Source: Acidobacteriota bacterium (GTDB lineage: Bacteria; Acidobacteriota; Thermoanaerobaculia; Multivoradales; Multivoraceae). From it: a stretch of DNA of 64,000 nucleotides. Below, piece by piece: positions 7,877 through 16,649 of this stretch (the first letter of the stretch is position 1; each line of letters starts with the position of its first letter). The notes beneath the pieces are model-generated. The model was not told where the DNA came from. It did no database searches and saw only the letters and a program-made list of their open reading frames with translations. A program made the translations under genes and the position numbers. The stretch is taken from positions 173,469 to 237,468 of the forward strand of contig JAJCXN010000005.1 in assembly GCA_029263415.1 (NCBI GenBank), read 5' to 3'.

Positions 7877-8992
7877 TTGACCACTTCCGAACGCAACCTC
7901 CCACGCATTCTGACCCTGACAGTGCTCCTGCTCGGCGTTTTGTATGCGTTCTTCGTCGGCCTCGACATGATGGGTATCGCTTTCAAGGGCTTCGGCAAGG
8001 GCCTGGCCGAGACCTTGATGAACAGCACCGCCAACCCGTTCGTCGGCCTGTTCATCGGCATACTGGCAACCTCATTGGTGCAGAGTTCCTCCACCACCAC
8101 ATCGATGACGGTCGGCATCGTCGCCGCTGGCGGCCTGAGTGTTGAGGGCGCGATTCCGATCATCATGGGCGCCAATATCGGCACCTCGGTGACCAACACG
8201 ATTGTTGCGCTCGGCCACGTGACCCGCAAAGAAGAGTTCCGGCGCGCATTCGCGGGCGCCACGTTGCATGACTTTTTCAACTGGCTCGCAGTCCTGGTAC
8301 TCCTACCGCTAGAGATGGCCACCGGCTATCTCGCCAAGAGCGGCATGTACCTCGCCGACTTGATGGCGGATCAAGGCGCGGACAAGATGCTCAATCCACT
8401 GAAGATCATCGTGCGACCTGCCGCAGAGTGGCTTGGCAGTCTTGTTGGCGACAGTCCCGGCCTTTCACTCGTCCTGGGCCTGGTTCTGCTGTTCCTCGCA
8501 TTGCGCTACCTAGTCAAGATCCTACGCTCGCTGGCATCGGGTCCGGCAGAACAGATGTTGAGTCAAACAGTCTTCCGCAACCCAGCAATCGCGATGATTG
8601 CAGGCGCTGTGATCACCATCGGTGTACAAAGCAGCTCGATCACAACCTCGGTGGTCGTACCCCTCGTGGGAGCCGGCGTTGTGACCCTGCATCAGCTGTT
8701 CCCCATGACCGTCGGGGCCAACATCGGCACAACCGTCACCGCCATGATTGCCGCGCTCTCAACTGGTAGTAGCGCCGCGATCACCATCGCCATTTGCCAC
8801 CTATTGTTCAACGTATCGGCAATGGTGCTGATCTACATTCCCCCGTTCGTGCGTCGGATCCCGATACTGATGGCCGAGAGGATCGGTGATCTCGCGGCCG
8901 AGAGTCGAACCCTGGCACTGGTTTACATCGCCGGAATGTTCTTCGTATTGCCATTGCTGCTGCTCGTGGTGACCGGTGGCATGAAGTTCTAG
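7877..8992 (+). CDS. Na+/phosphate symporter (NptA/SLC34-like)
   Basis: 371-residue inner-membrane transporter importing phosphate with sodium. The two inverted family repeats are visible with signatures QSSSTTTSMTVG (about residue 70) and QSSSITTSVVVP (about residue 250), each followed by GANIGT (GANIGTSVTN, GANIGTTVTA). About eight membrane segments. The frame closes just upstream (TGA at 7868-7870), so TTG 7877 is the first possible start, and the first membrane helix begins within ten residues of it. The family's PhoU-like C-terminal domain is absent here and is encoded separately by the next gene, 165 bases downstream. Confidence 0.93.
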   Translation: MTTSERNLPRILTLTVLLLGVLYAFFVGLDMMGIAFKGFGKGLAETLMNSTANPFVGLFIGILATSLVQSSSTTTSMTVGIVAAGGLSVEGAIPIIMGANIGTSVTNTIVALGHVTRKEEFRRAFAGATLHDFFNWLAVLVLLPLEMATGYLAKSGMYLADLMADQGADKMLNPLKIIVRPAAEWLGSLVGDSPGLSLVLGLVLLFLALRYLVKILRSLASGPAEQMLSQTVFRNPAIAMIAGAVITIGVQSSSITTSVVVPLVGAGVVTLHQLFPMTVGANIGTTVTAMIAALSTGSSAAITIAICHLLFNVSAMVLIYIPPFVRRIPILMAERIGDLAAESRTLALVYIAGMFFVLPLLLLVVTGGMKF

Positions 8993-9157
8993 CCACGCCG
9001 GCGTCTCAACCACTCCTGCGCTCCCTAACTGGTCTTACTGGCTCCCCTACTCGCTCCCCCTTTTGCCCACTACCTCAATTGACACCTAGCCAAGCTAAAC
9101 ATTAGATCGACCCAAGATAGCGCTCTCGCTTCGCAGCGAAAGGACTCGCACAAAACC

Positions 9158-9817
9158 ATGTCATTTCTCGAAAACCTCTTTGCGACCAAGCAAACCTCAA
9201 CTCTCATCGACTCTGCGTTCGGCGACATCGAGGGCATGCTCAAAGACTCCAAGCGCATGCTCGAGATCGCGCTCGACACGCTGATCGACAATGCGCCCTT
9301 GACCGAGGACCTCGACCGCCTCGACGACGAGGTCGACAAGGGCGAGCAACTGGTTCGCCGTGCTGTGCTCCAGCACCTATCGGTCAATCCGGGAAATGAC
9401 CTTGTACCAAGCCTGATCTTGGTCAGTATTGTCCAAGATTGTGAGCGCATCGGCGATTTCGCTCGCGGCCTGGGAGACATCGTTGGCCTTGCGGCCTCCG
9501 ACCGAGAAGGTGTCTTTCGCGCCGAACTTGCAAGCACTCGCGAGCTGATCCTGCCGATGTTCGATCAAGCGTCCGCCGCCTTTGTAGGAGCAGACTCTGC
9601 CAAGGCCCAGGGCGTGGTCGACGCTGCGACCCAGGCCAAGACAAAGCTATCTGCACTGGTCGCAGCAGTCGCTGCCAGCGACGAGAGCGCCGATATGGCG
9701 GTCGTCTACTCTGCATCGGCGAGGATCTTGAGCCGGGTGGCGTCTCACCTCTCCAACGTGTGTTCAACCGTCACCAAGCCCTACGATCTCATGCGTCACG
9801 GGGATGAGAGCGCATAG
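9158..9817 (+). CDS. PhoU-like protein paired with the Na/Pi symporter
   Basis: 219-residue all-helical PhoU-domain protein. The family features are two three-helix bundles with acidic metal-binding stretches; here LDDEVDKGEQLVRR (about 50-65) and the VQDCERIGDFARG stretch (about 90-105), which matches the DxERIGD motif. Its position directly after a Na/Pi symporter lacking its own PhoU domain suggests that it restrains phosphate uptake. ATG 9158 with AAAGGA upstream. Soluble; no signal peptide. Confidence 0.88.
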   Translation: MSFLENLFATKQTSTLIDSAFGDIEGMLKDSKRMLEIALDTLIDNAPLTEDLDRLDDEVDKGEQLVRRAVLQHLSVNPGNDLVPSLILVSIVQDCERIGDFARGLGDIVGLAASDREGVFRAELASTRELILPMFDQASAAFVGADSAKAQGVVDAATQAKTKLSALVAAVAASDESADMAVVYSASARILSRVASHLSNVCSTVTKPYDLMRHGDESA

Positions 9818-9846
9818 GCCGCTTCACGTTCCCTTTGCACATCACC

Positions 9847-9916
9847 CAGTTCTCAGTTCTCAGTTCTCAGTTCTCAGTTCTCGGTGCTCGGTGCTCGGTG
9901 CTCGGTGCTCGGTGTT
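9847..9916. repeat. 7-bp tandem repeat, 10 units
   Basis: Five exact copies of CAGTTCT followed by four of CGGTGCT and one CGGTGTT, exactly 70 bases without a gap. It lies between the ends of two convergent genes. The switch between two unit variants suggests that expansion occurred twice. Too short and spacer-free to be a CRISPR array. Confidence 0.95.
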
Positions 9917-9933
9917 CAGAGAACTCGGTGAGC

Positions 9934-10446
9934 TCAGAGCACCTTCTGCATCGCGCAACGACGCGAGCCTTCGAGGCCTGACTTCACTTCGTCTTCGAGC
10001 ACCTTCACCAGGCGCGCTTCCATTATGGACGGCTCTAGGACCGCGAATCCTTGTCGTTGGTAGTAGGGCTGGTTCCAGGGCACGTCTCGAAAAGTAGTGA
10101 GTACTAGGCGCCCCACGCCGTGAGCCGCCGCCCACTCTGTCGCGGCCTCCAAGAGCCGAGTACCGATCCCCCGCCGTTGGTACTCCCTACTGACGGCTAG
10201 CTCCCAAACATGAAGAGCATCGTGGAAACGTTGCGCACTCAAGAAACCCACGATCCGAGAGTCTCGCTGCTCAGCGACCCAAGTGGTGCCGTCGCGGATT
10301 CGGGGCGCGTGATCCTCTACTTGCATCACCGCGTCAGCGGCAATCCAGGCGAGGTCGGGGATAGCCAAAAAACTCTGACCCGCGGATCGCTCCACATCAG
10401 GAAGCTCTACCGCATCGTCCTTGGCTGCTGGGCGGATGAAAGTCAT
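9934..10446 (-). CDS. GNAT family N-acetyltransferase
   Basis: 170-residue acyl-CoA N-acyltransferase. The acetyl-CoA pyrophosphate loop is seen as YQRRGIGTRLL at about residues 89-99 after the beta strand HVWELAVS, and the family C-terminal PYYQRQGFAVLEP at about 130-142. The last 25 residues are not conserved in the family. Convergent with the PhoU-like gene. Acceptor unknown. Confidence 0.88.
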   Translation of the reverse strand: MTFIRPAAKDDAVELPDVERSAGQSFLAIPDLAWIAADAVMQVEDHAPRIRDGTTWVAEQRDSRIVGFLSAQRFHDALHVWELAVSREYQRRGIGTRLLEAATEWAAAHGVGRLVLTTFRDVPWNQPYYQRQGFAVLEPSIMEARLVKVLEDEVKSGLEGSRRCAMQKVL

Positions 10447-10558
10447 TAGCGCAACCTACCGAAGACCATCGCCATTCGTCGAGGGCTGTAGGTTAACGTG
10501 TGTCATCTAACGCCAGAACTGCCCGGACCACCGCTAACCTAAAAGGGACGATTTCCCG

Positions 10559-11632
10559 ATGACCGCAGACTCCTCAACCGCCGCAATCCGCATCACTCTG
10601 AGTCTCGCCGTGCTGATCTTGTTGCCACAGATCTCGCACACGCAAAGCAAAACCTACGCCGAGCGCCTTGGCTGGGGCCCAACCGACAAGATCGCGATCT
10701 TCCATGTCGATGACGTCGGCATGTCGCACGAGTCCAACCTCGGGGCGATCCGCTCGTTGGAGGCCGGCATCGCGACGTCCCTCAGCATCATGATGCCGTG
10801 CTCGTGGGTGCCTGAGTTCTTCGGCTACCTCAAAGACCATCCCAACACCGATGCGGGACTTCATCTAACCTTGACTGCCGAATGGGACAACTATCGTTGG
10901 GGCCCCCTAGCGGGCGGCCAGACGACGCCCGGTTTGATCGACAAGCATGGCTACCTCCACGACAACGTGGCACAGGTGGTTCAGAACGCGACCGCCGACG
11001 AAATCGAACTCGAGATCCGTGCCCAGGTTGCCAAAGCGCGAGCCATGGGGTTTGAGCCAACCCACCTCGACTCCCACATGGGCACCCTGTTTGCCACGCC
11101 GGAGTTCTTAGAGCGCTACATCAAGGTCGGGGTAGAAACGCAGATTCCAGTCATGTTCCCAGGAGGACACAACACACTGCTGACCCAGCAGTACCTGGCG
11201 CCGACCATCGCGCAGTTGAAAGCCAAAGGCGAGTGGCACGGACAAGAACTACCGACTCCAGCCCCACTAGTGGGCTCTCGCGACATTGGGCAGACGATTT
11301 GGGCAGCAGGCCTCCCCGTGCTGGATGACCTACACAACACCAGCTATGGCTGGCGGCTTGATTCAGACGCTGAAGTCACCGATCAAGCACTGAGCGAAAT
11401 GAAAGTCGCCCGCTATAGCGAAGCAGTGCGCTCACTCGAACCAGGCGTCACCATGATCATCCTGCACGCGAGCGATGCAGGACTTGCCTTCGACTCCATC
11501 TCAGGATCTGGTCAAACCCGTCGCGGCGACATGTTGGCGATGCTCTCACCAGAACTCCGCCGAGTGATCGAGGCTGAAGGCGTCATCCTCTCAACGTTCC
11601 GTGAGCTCAAGCGCCGCCGAGCACTCCACTAG
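10559..11632 (+). CDS. secreted YdjC/ChbG-family carbohydrate deacetylase
   Basis: 357-residue protein of the YdjC/ChbG family, metal-dependent deacetylases of acetylated sugars such as chito-oligosaccharides. An N-terminal Sec-type signal (hydrophobic stretch about 10-25) suggests export. Catalytic Asp51-Asp52 in FHVDDVGMS and the metal ligand motif THLDSHMG near residue 170 are intact. It lies alone between a minus-strand GNAT and a minus-strand HD-GYP gene. The natural substrate is not shown. Confidence 0.87.
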   Translation: MTADSSTAAIRITLSLAVLILLPQISHTQSKTYAERLGWGPTDKIAIFHVDDVGMSHESNLGAIRSLEAGIATSLSIMMPCSWVPEFFGYLKDHPNTDAGLHLTLTAEWDNYRWGPLAGGQTTPGLIDKHGYLHDNVAQVVQNATADEIELEIRAQVAKARAMGFEPTHLDSHMGTLFATPEFLERYIKVGVETQIPVMFPGGHNTLLTQQYLAPTIAQLKAKGEWHGQELPTPAPLVGSRDIGQTIWAAGLPVLDDLHNTSYGWRLDSDAEVTDQALSEMKVARYSEAVRSLEPGVTMIILHASDAGLAFDSISGSGQTRRGDMLAMLSPELRRVIEAEGVILSTFRELKRRRALH

Positions 11633-11651
11633 CCTGGCCCCCGATCGGCCA

Positions 11652-13463
11652 TCAGTCGGCGGACTGCACCTTGCTCTGTTGCAGGAACTGCAGGAACTGC
11701 AGGCCGATCTCCGGATCAAACTGAGTTCCGCATCCGGCAAGCACCATCTCGGTGGCCTTGATCTCCGGAAAGGCAGGGCGATAGGGCCGAGGGGAGGTCA
11801 ACGCGTCGAACACGTCTACCACAGCCGTCACCCGCGCAAGGTAGCCGATGCTCTTTTCGCGAATCCCCATTGGATAGCCGCTGCCATCCCACCATTCATG
11901 GTGTTGCAAGGTGATCCCCAGTACGGCTTGGAATCCGGGTAGGGGTTCAAGAATCTGATGGCCGATGGCCGGGTGGCGCCGCATGTCAGCCATCTCGGTG
12001 TCGCTCAACGCACCCGCCTTGTCGAGCACGGCGCGGTCGATACCAATCTTTCCAATGTCATGAACCAGTCCACCCTGTTTCAGCGCCTCCACGTCGTCTT
12101 CACCGAGCCCCAGAAACAAGGCAAACTGATACGCCATCTTCGAAACCCGCTCGGAGTGCCCGCTGGTCCATGGCGACGATGCATCAATGGCCCGAGCGAG
12201 CGCCCCCATCGAGCCGGCAGAATACAGCTCGAGTTTCTCGGTTCGTTCGATCTTCGATAGTGCCAGCTCGAGTTGTCGGGCAAGGCTGCGACCAAGTCGC
12301 TTGCCTTCCTCAAATGCAGCATCGCGGCTCCGCCAGTCGGCCCAGATCACTGCACGGCTCACACCGTCACAGCGCACCAAAAAGCGGGCTCGCTCTTGAT
12401 CTCCGGTGGGCACACTCTCGAACTCGAACGGACCTGAAAATGCTTCAAACGTCGCTCGGTCTCGCAGCCGCTCTAGGTCTTTTTGCCCCACTTCTACCGG
12501 TGACGAAGGCCCATGGACGTCGATCCCGGTTGCGAACCCGCCCGACTCTGCGATCACTCGAGGCAGTAGCACACATCCAATCCCGGTACAGCGAAGCACC
12601 TTCGGCGCCGCTCGTAGAACCGTAAGAACCACATCCTCCTCTCGAGGGGTTGCCTCCATCTGCTCGCCCACATCCTCGAAAAGCTGGAGCGATTGACCTC
12701 GTTGATCATGGGAGCGCGACAACTGGTCCAAGCTACTGAACAGAGATCTGTATTCTTTGTATCGAGGGACCGGCAACTCCGATTCGGACTCACCCCGAAC
12801 TATGCTCGCGGTATGGCCTTGAAGCGTCGCCAGCGGTTCGAGTCGACGCCGAACCAACGGAATCACCAGTAGCAGGTTCCCCAAAACGCCGGCCGCCAGC
12901 AGCAGAATTGCGCGACGTCCGAGAACAGACATTGGTGAGTCGTTCATCGGTTCTGCAATCACCAAGACCAGGCCTCGTCCCCGCTCGGCTCCCACCGGCA
13001 GGTTGGACCGCGTGAAACGGAACCCACTCTCCTCAAGCACGCCCTCAGTCTCCAGGAGGGATAGGACCGGCACACCCCGCAACTCGGCCCCCACGGGCGC
13101 CCGCGTGGAGAACGAAGCATAAGCACGCACTCCGGCTTGGTCAAAAACGAAGAGCGACATCTCCGGAGGCAATGTTGAAGTCTCTAGCGAGCCCCAAACC
13201 AGTGCCGGCCAATCGAGTGGCACGTCTGGGAGCACCGGCGCTGACTGGTATGTGCGCCTCAAACGCTCCACCGTGTTGTAGGCATACACCTTGGTGAGCT
13301 CACGCAGGTGCTTCACACGAGCCTGCTGATGCTGCTCCTCCGCTCGGAGCAAAAGGAGGCCACCGACCAACAGGGCTGGAACAGGCGCAGCCAGGGCGAA
13401 CGAACGGACCAGCGACCAGTTGAGTGAGCGTTTCGTGGGTGTGCTGACTCCGTCAGAAGGCAT
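11652..13463 (-). CDS. membrane sensor with GAF-like region and HD-GYP phosphodiesterase domain
   Basis: About 603 residues. Order: cytoplasmic start, TM1 (about 20-38), an extracytoplasmic sensor of about 130 residues, TM2 (about 170-192), HAMP-like linker, GAF-like region, then HD-GYP domain. The domain has HDIGKIGIDRAVLDK near 465, and HHEWWDGSGYP near 525, so c-di-GMP hydrolysis is expected. Start: ATG 13463 overlaps the pseudopilin stop by 11 bases; in-frame ATGs at 13487 and 13511 would overlap more. It is the third gene of a coupled trio with the pseudopilin and a small anchored protein, which hints at control of a pilus-like or secretion apparatus by c-di-GMP (inference). Confidence 0.9.
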   Translation of the reverse strand: MPSDGVSTPTKRSLNWSLVRSFALAAPVPALLVGGLLLLRAEEQHQQARVKHLRELTKVYAYNTVERLRRTYQSAPVLPDVPLDWPALVWGSLETSTLPPEMSLFVFDQAGVRAYASFSTRAPVGAELRGVPVLSLLETEGVLEESGFRFTRSNLPVGAERGRGLVLVIAEPMNDSPMSVLGRRAILLLAAGVLGNLLLVIPLVRRRLEPLATLQGHTASIVRGESESELPVPRYKEYRSLFSSLDQLSRSHDQRGQSLQLFEDVGEQMEATPREEDVVLTVLRAAPKVLRCTGIGCVLLPRVIAESGGFATGIDVHGPSSPVEVGQKDLERLRDRATFEAFSGPFEFESVPTGDQERARFLVRCDGVSRAVIWADWRSRDAAFEEGKRLGRSLARQLELALSKIERTEKLELYSAGSMGALARAIDASSPWTSGHSERVSKMAYQFALFLGLGEDDVEALKQGGLVHDIGKIGIDRAVLDKAGALSDTEMADMRRHPAIGHQILEPLPGFQAVLGITLQHHEWWDGSGYPMGIREKSIGYLARVTAVVDVFDALTSPRPYRPAFPEIKATEMVLAGCGTQFDPEIGLQFLQFLQQSKVQSAD

Positions 13464-13923
13464 GCGCCGGGCCAAAGTACGCGCCATCCGCGGCCCGCAC
13501 AATATCGTCATGGCTCATCGGATTTGCCAACGGTGGCCTGCTCTCACCGTCAGGCCCTCTGCTATACAAGTCGTAGTCGTTGTTGAGCGGCACTAGGAAC
13601 CGATCCTTGCGCGCGGATCCTCGCCAGCCCGGGCCGCGCTGCACTTGATACATATAGGGGTTGCCCCATGGGTCAGGCGGGATCGGTAGGGGCAGAAGTT
13701 CCAAGGCGTCGGGAGTTCGATCGTTGAGACGGGCAAAGGCAGTGATCTCGTAATCGAGAACCCGGATATCGCTCACCGCCTTGTTGATCTTCGTTTGGAG
13801 GAGCACATCGGAGAAGTCAGGTAGGAATAGACTCAACAAAACCGACACCAACGCCAACGTAATCAAGAGTTCCACCAGCGTGTACCCCAGTGTTCGAAAA
13901 CGGCTGTGCCACGAATCTCTCAT
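13453..13923 (-). CDS. type IV pilin-like / GspG-like pseudopilin
   Basis: 156 residues with a class III prepilin signal: a basic leader, then cleavage site after Gly in LGYTLVELLITLALV, with Glu at +5 and a long hydrophobic helix. The C-terminal part has a GspG-type DPWGNPYMYQ motif followed by an acidic YSRGPDGES stretch, which in GspG binds calcium. Start ATG 13923 overlaps the previous stop by four bases (ATGA). No other secretion or pilus genes are in the window, so this is an isolated pseudopilin; a GspG-like role is inferred from the motif. Confidence 0.88.
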   Translation of the reverse strand: MRDSWHSRFRTLGYTLVELLITLALVSVLLSLFLPDFSDVLLQTKINKAVSDIRVLDYEITAFARLNDRTPDALELLPLPIPPDPWGNPYMYQVQRGPGWRGSARKDRFLVPLNNDYDLYSRGPDGESRPPLANPMSHDDIVRAADGAYFGPAHAF

Positions 13924-14327
13924 CGTTCGCTCCCGCCTCGAGCGGTCTCGCGCTGCCGCTGAACCCAAGTCGAGGCGGGCTTGTTGGCCAGTCGTAGGTT
14001 GCCCCGGGCATCGAGCATCACGGTCAACGAGCCGGGCGACGGCTCACTAGCGAACTCCAATCGATACTTGCGATAGGAGCCACCGCCAGGCACCCGATGG
14101 ACTCCGCGCAAGGGGCCACCGTCAACCACCACTCCATCGACGCGCAGTTCTACCCGCGCACGATCGATTCGCAACGAGCGGCCCTTGTGTGGTCCATCTT
14201 GTGCGTACCACTGAGCGAAGATGCCTACCGGGGGCTGCGCCACCGGCTCTTCGGTCGGACGAGCTAGGGCCCACAGGAATCCCGCGATACAACCGAACGC
14301 AAGGAGCGCGATGAAAAATCTGGACAT
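13920..14327 (-). CDS. small membrane-anchored protein of unknown function
   Basis: 135 residues. It begins with a single hydrophobic anchor (MSRFFIALLAFGCIAGFLWA) followed by an extracytoplasmic domain rich in Arg and Gly. ATG 14327 was chosen because the frame upstream has no protein-like features. It is coupled by an ATGA overlap to the pseudopilin. No family recognised; by position it may be a minor component or assembly partner of the pseudopilin. Confidence 0.65.
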   Translation of the reverse strand: MSRFFIALLAFGCIAGFLWALARPTEEPVAQPPVGIFAQWYAQDGPHKGRSLRIDRARVELRVDGVVVDGGPLRGVHRVPGGGSYRKYRLEFASEPSPGSLTVMLDARGNLRLANKPASTWVQRQRETARGGSER

Positions 14328-14520
14328 GAGTACAAGCGTTGAAAGCCGAGTTGGCAGATTCTGAATGGCAAGCCTTAACCGTACAAAAAGGCCACGAGAA
14401 CCATGGGCCCTCGATATCAAGCACGCCCCAAGGGCTCTCTCGCCCCTGGCTATCGCGATCACACAAGCAGTCAGTATAGGGTCAGCATTACACACAACTC
14501 AAAACGAATCGAGATCCAAG

Positions 14521-16566
14521 ATGATACGGACGCCAGACTCGGCAAGTCCATCGGCTGTTTCGGCCGACCCGCGCTCCCACGCCGATCAAACCAGCCGCAA
14601 GCGACTCTCGACCACAGTCGTCGCCACCGTGGCCGCCTTCGGCCTGCTCTGCGCCGTCGTGGCTAGCGCGCAGGACCGAGCGAGTCACATTCCCAGCTCC
14701 CTTGAGTCCACGCCGATCCCAGACATCAACGCGTTAGCCGCGCGCACGGAAAGCTCGATGGCGCCTGTCGTCGAGAGGTACACCAACGACCGGCGAGCAC
14801 TCACTCGGCGCTACGACGCGCAAGGTTCTCCACAACGTCGCGACCGACTCATCGCCTTCGATAAGGGCTGGAAGACGGCCCTCGCTGAAGCCAACTTCGA
14901 CGATCTCGAACGAGAAGCCAAGGCCGATTGGATCCTGCTCAATAGCCTGATCGATGCAGAAGTGCCTGAGCTTGAACGCGAAAGCAAGCTCTTCGCCGAC
15001 ATGGCCGAGCTGCTCCCCTTTGCTGATCCCGTCTTCGACCTGCACGACCAACGTCGTAAGCGCGAAGGTCTCGAGCCAAGTACAGTCGCTCAACAGCTTG
15101 CCCAACTCAGCAAAACGCTGAAGGAAACACAAAAAGCGCTCGAGCGCGGGGTCAAGAAGACCAAGCAAGCCGAACAGGCTGCGGCCAGCAAAGCTCAGGC
15201 CGAAACAAAGTCCAAAGCAGACCGCAAATCCGCTAAACAAGCCGACACGAAGCAGCAGGCCGGCACGAAGCAGCAGGCCGACAAAGACGAAGGCCCTGCG
15301 CTCCAACCTACACGCGTCAACACGCACCGCGCAGCTGGCTGGACCGAGCGCATCCGCACCGTCGCCAAGTCTTGGTACAACTATCGTGCTGGCTATGACC
15401 CCTCTTTCACTTGGTGGGTTAAGCAACCCTACGAGACCTTCGACAAGGATCTCGAGAACTACCAGAAGTTCCTCAAGCAGACCGTGCTCGGCTTCAAGCC
15501 CGAACCCAAAGGCCCGGATGCCAACCCCAGCGACCATGAAGATCCACCGATCATCGGTGATCCCATCGGCCGCGATGCCCTAATCACCTACCTGGATCGC
15601 TCCTTCATCGCCTACACGCCAGAGGAACTGATCGCAATCGCCGAACGGGATCTGGCGTGGGGTGTGAGCGAAATGAAACGGGCCGCCAAGGAGATGGGCT
15701 TCGGCGACGGCGAGGACTGGCAACAGGCGCTGGAGAAGGTCAAAACGCTCCATGCTGAACCGGGCGATCAGGCGCGCATGGTGCGCGACCTTGCATACGA
15801 AGCGACTGAGTTCTTAGAAGAGAGCGACATGATCACCATCCCGCCACTGGCCAAGGAGATCTGGCGCATCGAGATGATGAGTCCAGAGCGCCAGAAAATG
15901 AGTCCGTTCTTCTTGGGTGGCGAAGTCATCATGGTGTCCTTCCCCACCGACACCATGACCAACGAGCAGAAACAGATGAGCATGCGCGGCAACAACATCC
16001 ACTTCTCCCGTGCCACCGTTCACCACGAGCTCATACCCGGCCATCATCTGCAGGGCTTCATGACCTCGCGCTACAACTCTCATCGCCGGGCGTTCGGAAC
16101 GCCGTTCTGGGGAGAGGGTTGGGCCCTCTACTGGGAACTGAGACTGTGGGACATGGACTTTCCTCGCTCGCCTGAGGACCGCATCGGCATGCTGTTCTGG
16201 CGCATGCATCGCGATGCACGCGTGATCTGGTCACTCAAGTTCCACTTAGGAGAAATGACTGCGCAGGAGTGCGTTGATTTTCTCGTCGAGCGCATTGGTC
16301 ATGAGAAAGAGAACGCGCTCGCCGAAGTCAGACGATCTCTCGAGGGCAGATACTCCCCGATCTATCAAGTCGCCTACTTGATGGGTGGATTCCAGTTCTA
16401 CGCCCTTCACCAAGAACTGGTCGAGTCTGGAACCATGACTGAACGTGACTACCACGACGCAGTCCTGCAAGGCGGCAGGATGCCGGTCGAAATGGTGCGA
16501 GCACGCCTCAAGGGTCAGGAGCTGAAGCGCGACTTCAAGGCCGAGTGGCGCTTCCGCGAGCAATAG
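14521..16566 (+). CDS. secreted DUF885-family metallopeptidase-like protein
   Basis: 681 residues. Start at ATG 14521, followed by a signal-anchor-like segment at about 40-60 ending in VASAQ. The DUF885 metal motif is intact: HHELIPGHHLQGF at about 501-513, then GEGWALYWE at about 530. Members resemble M3/M32-type zinc peptidases; activity is inferred, not shown. Between the N-terminal and catalytic parts, residues about 215-265 are a Lys/Gln/Ala-rich charged linker (KQQAGTKQQAD type), partly formed by an 18-base repeat, absent from usual family members. Runs towards the DUF3604 gene, whose end is 83 bases away. Confidence 0.87.
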   Translation: MIRTPDSASPSAVSADPRSHADQTSRKRLSTTVVATVAAFGLLCAVVASAQDRASHIPSSLESTPIPDINALAARTESSMAPVVERYTNDRRALTRRYDAQGSPQRRDRLIAFDKGWKTALAEANFDDLEREAKADWILLNSLIDAEVPELERESKLFADMAELLPFADPVFDLHDQRRKREGLEPSTVAQQLAQLSKTLKETQKALERGVKKTKQAEQAAASKAQAETKSKADRKSAKQADTKQQAGTKQQADKDEGPALQPTRVNTHRAAGWTERIRTVAKSWYNYRAGYDPSFTWWVKQPYETFDKDLENYQKFLKQTVLGFKPEPKGPDANPSDHEDPPIIGDPIGRDALITYLDRSFIAYTPEELIAIAERDLAWGVSEMKRAAKEMGFGDGEDWQQALEKVKTLHAEPGDQARMVRDLAYEATEFLEESDMITIPPLAKEIWRIEMMSPERQKMSPFFLGGEVIMVSFPTDTMTNEQKQMSMRGNNIHFSRATVHHELIPGHHLQGFMTSRYNSHRRAFGTPFWGEGWALYWELRLWDMDFPRSPEDRIGMLFWRMHRDARVIWSLKFHLGEMTAQECVDFLVERIGHEKENALAEVRRSLEGRYSPIYQVAYLMGGFQFYALHQELVESGTMTERDYHDAVLQGGRMPVEMVRARLKGQELKRDFKAEWRFREQ

Positions 16567-16649
16567 GCCGGGTGAAGTGGCGACCGGTCCTCGAGTCTCA
16601 GTCCTCGGGCCCGGCCACTCTTACGCGACGCTCTTGTTCGAAGCTATTC

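Noticed and set aside
9847..9916. CRISPR array
   Set aside because: Units are 7 bases, directly adjacent, with no spacers.
14734..15537. 267-residue minus-strand open frame inside the DUF885 gene
   Set aside because: It is antisense to the Lys/Gln/Ala-rich linker of DUF885, which gives long Leu/Phe-rich open frames by composition.
16566..16620. GGCCGGG ... CCCGGCC inverted repeat as a bidirectional terminator
   Set aside because: The arms are far apart and no T-run follows on either strand; only a weak structure is possible.
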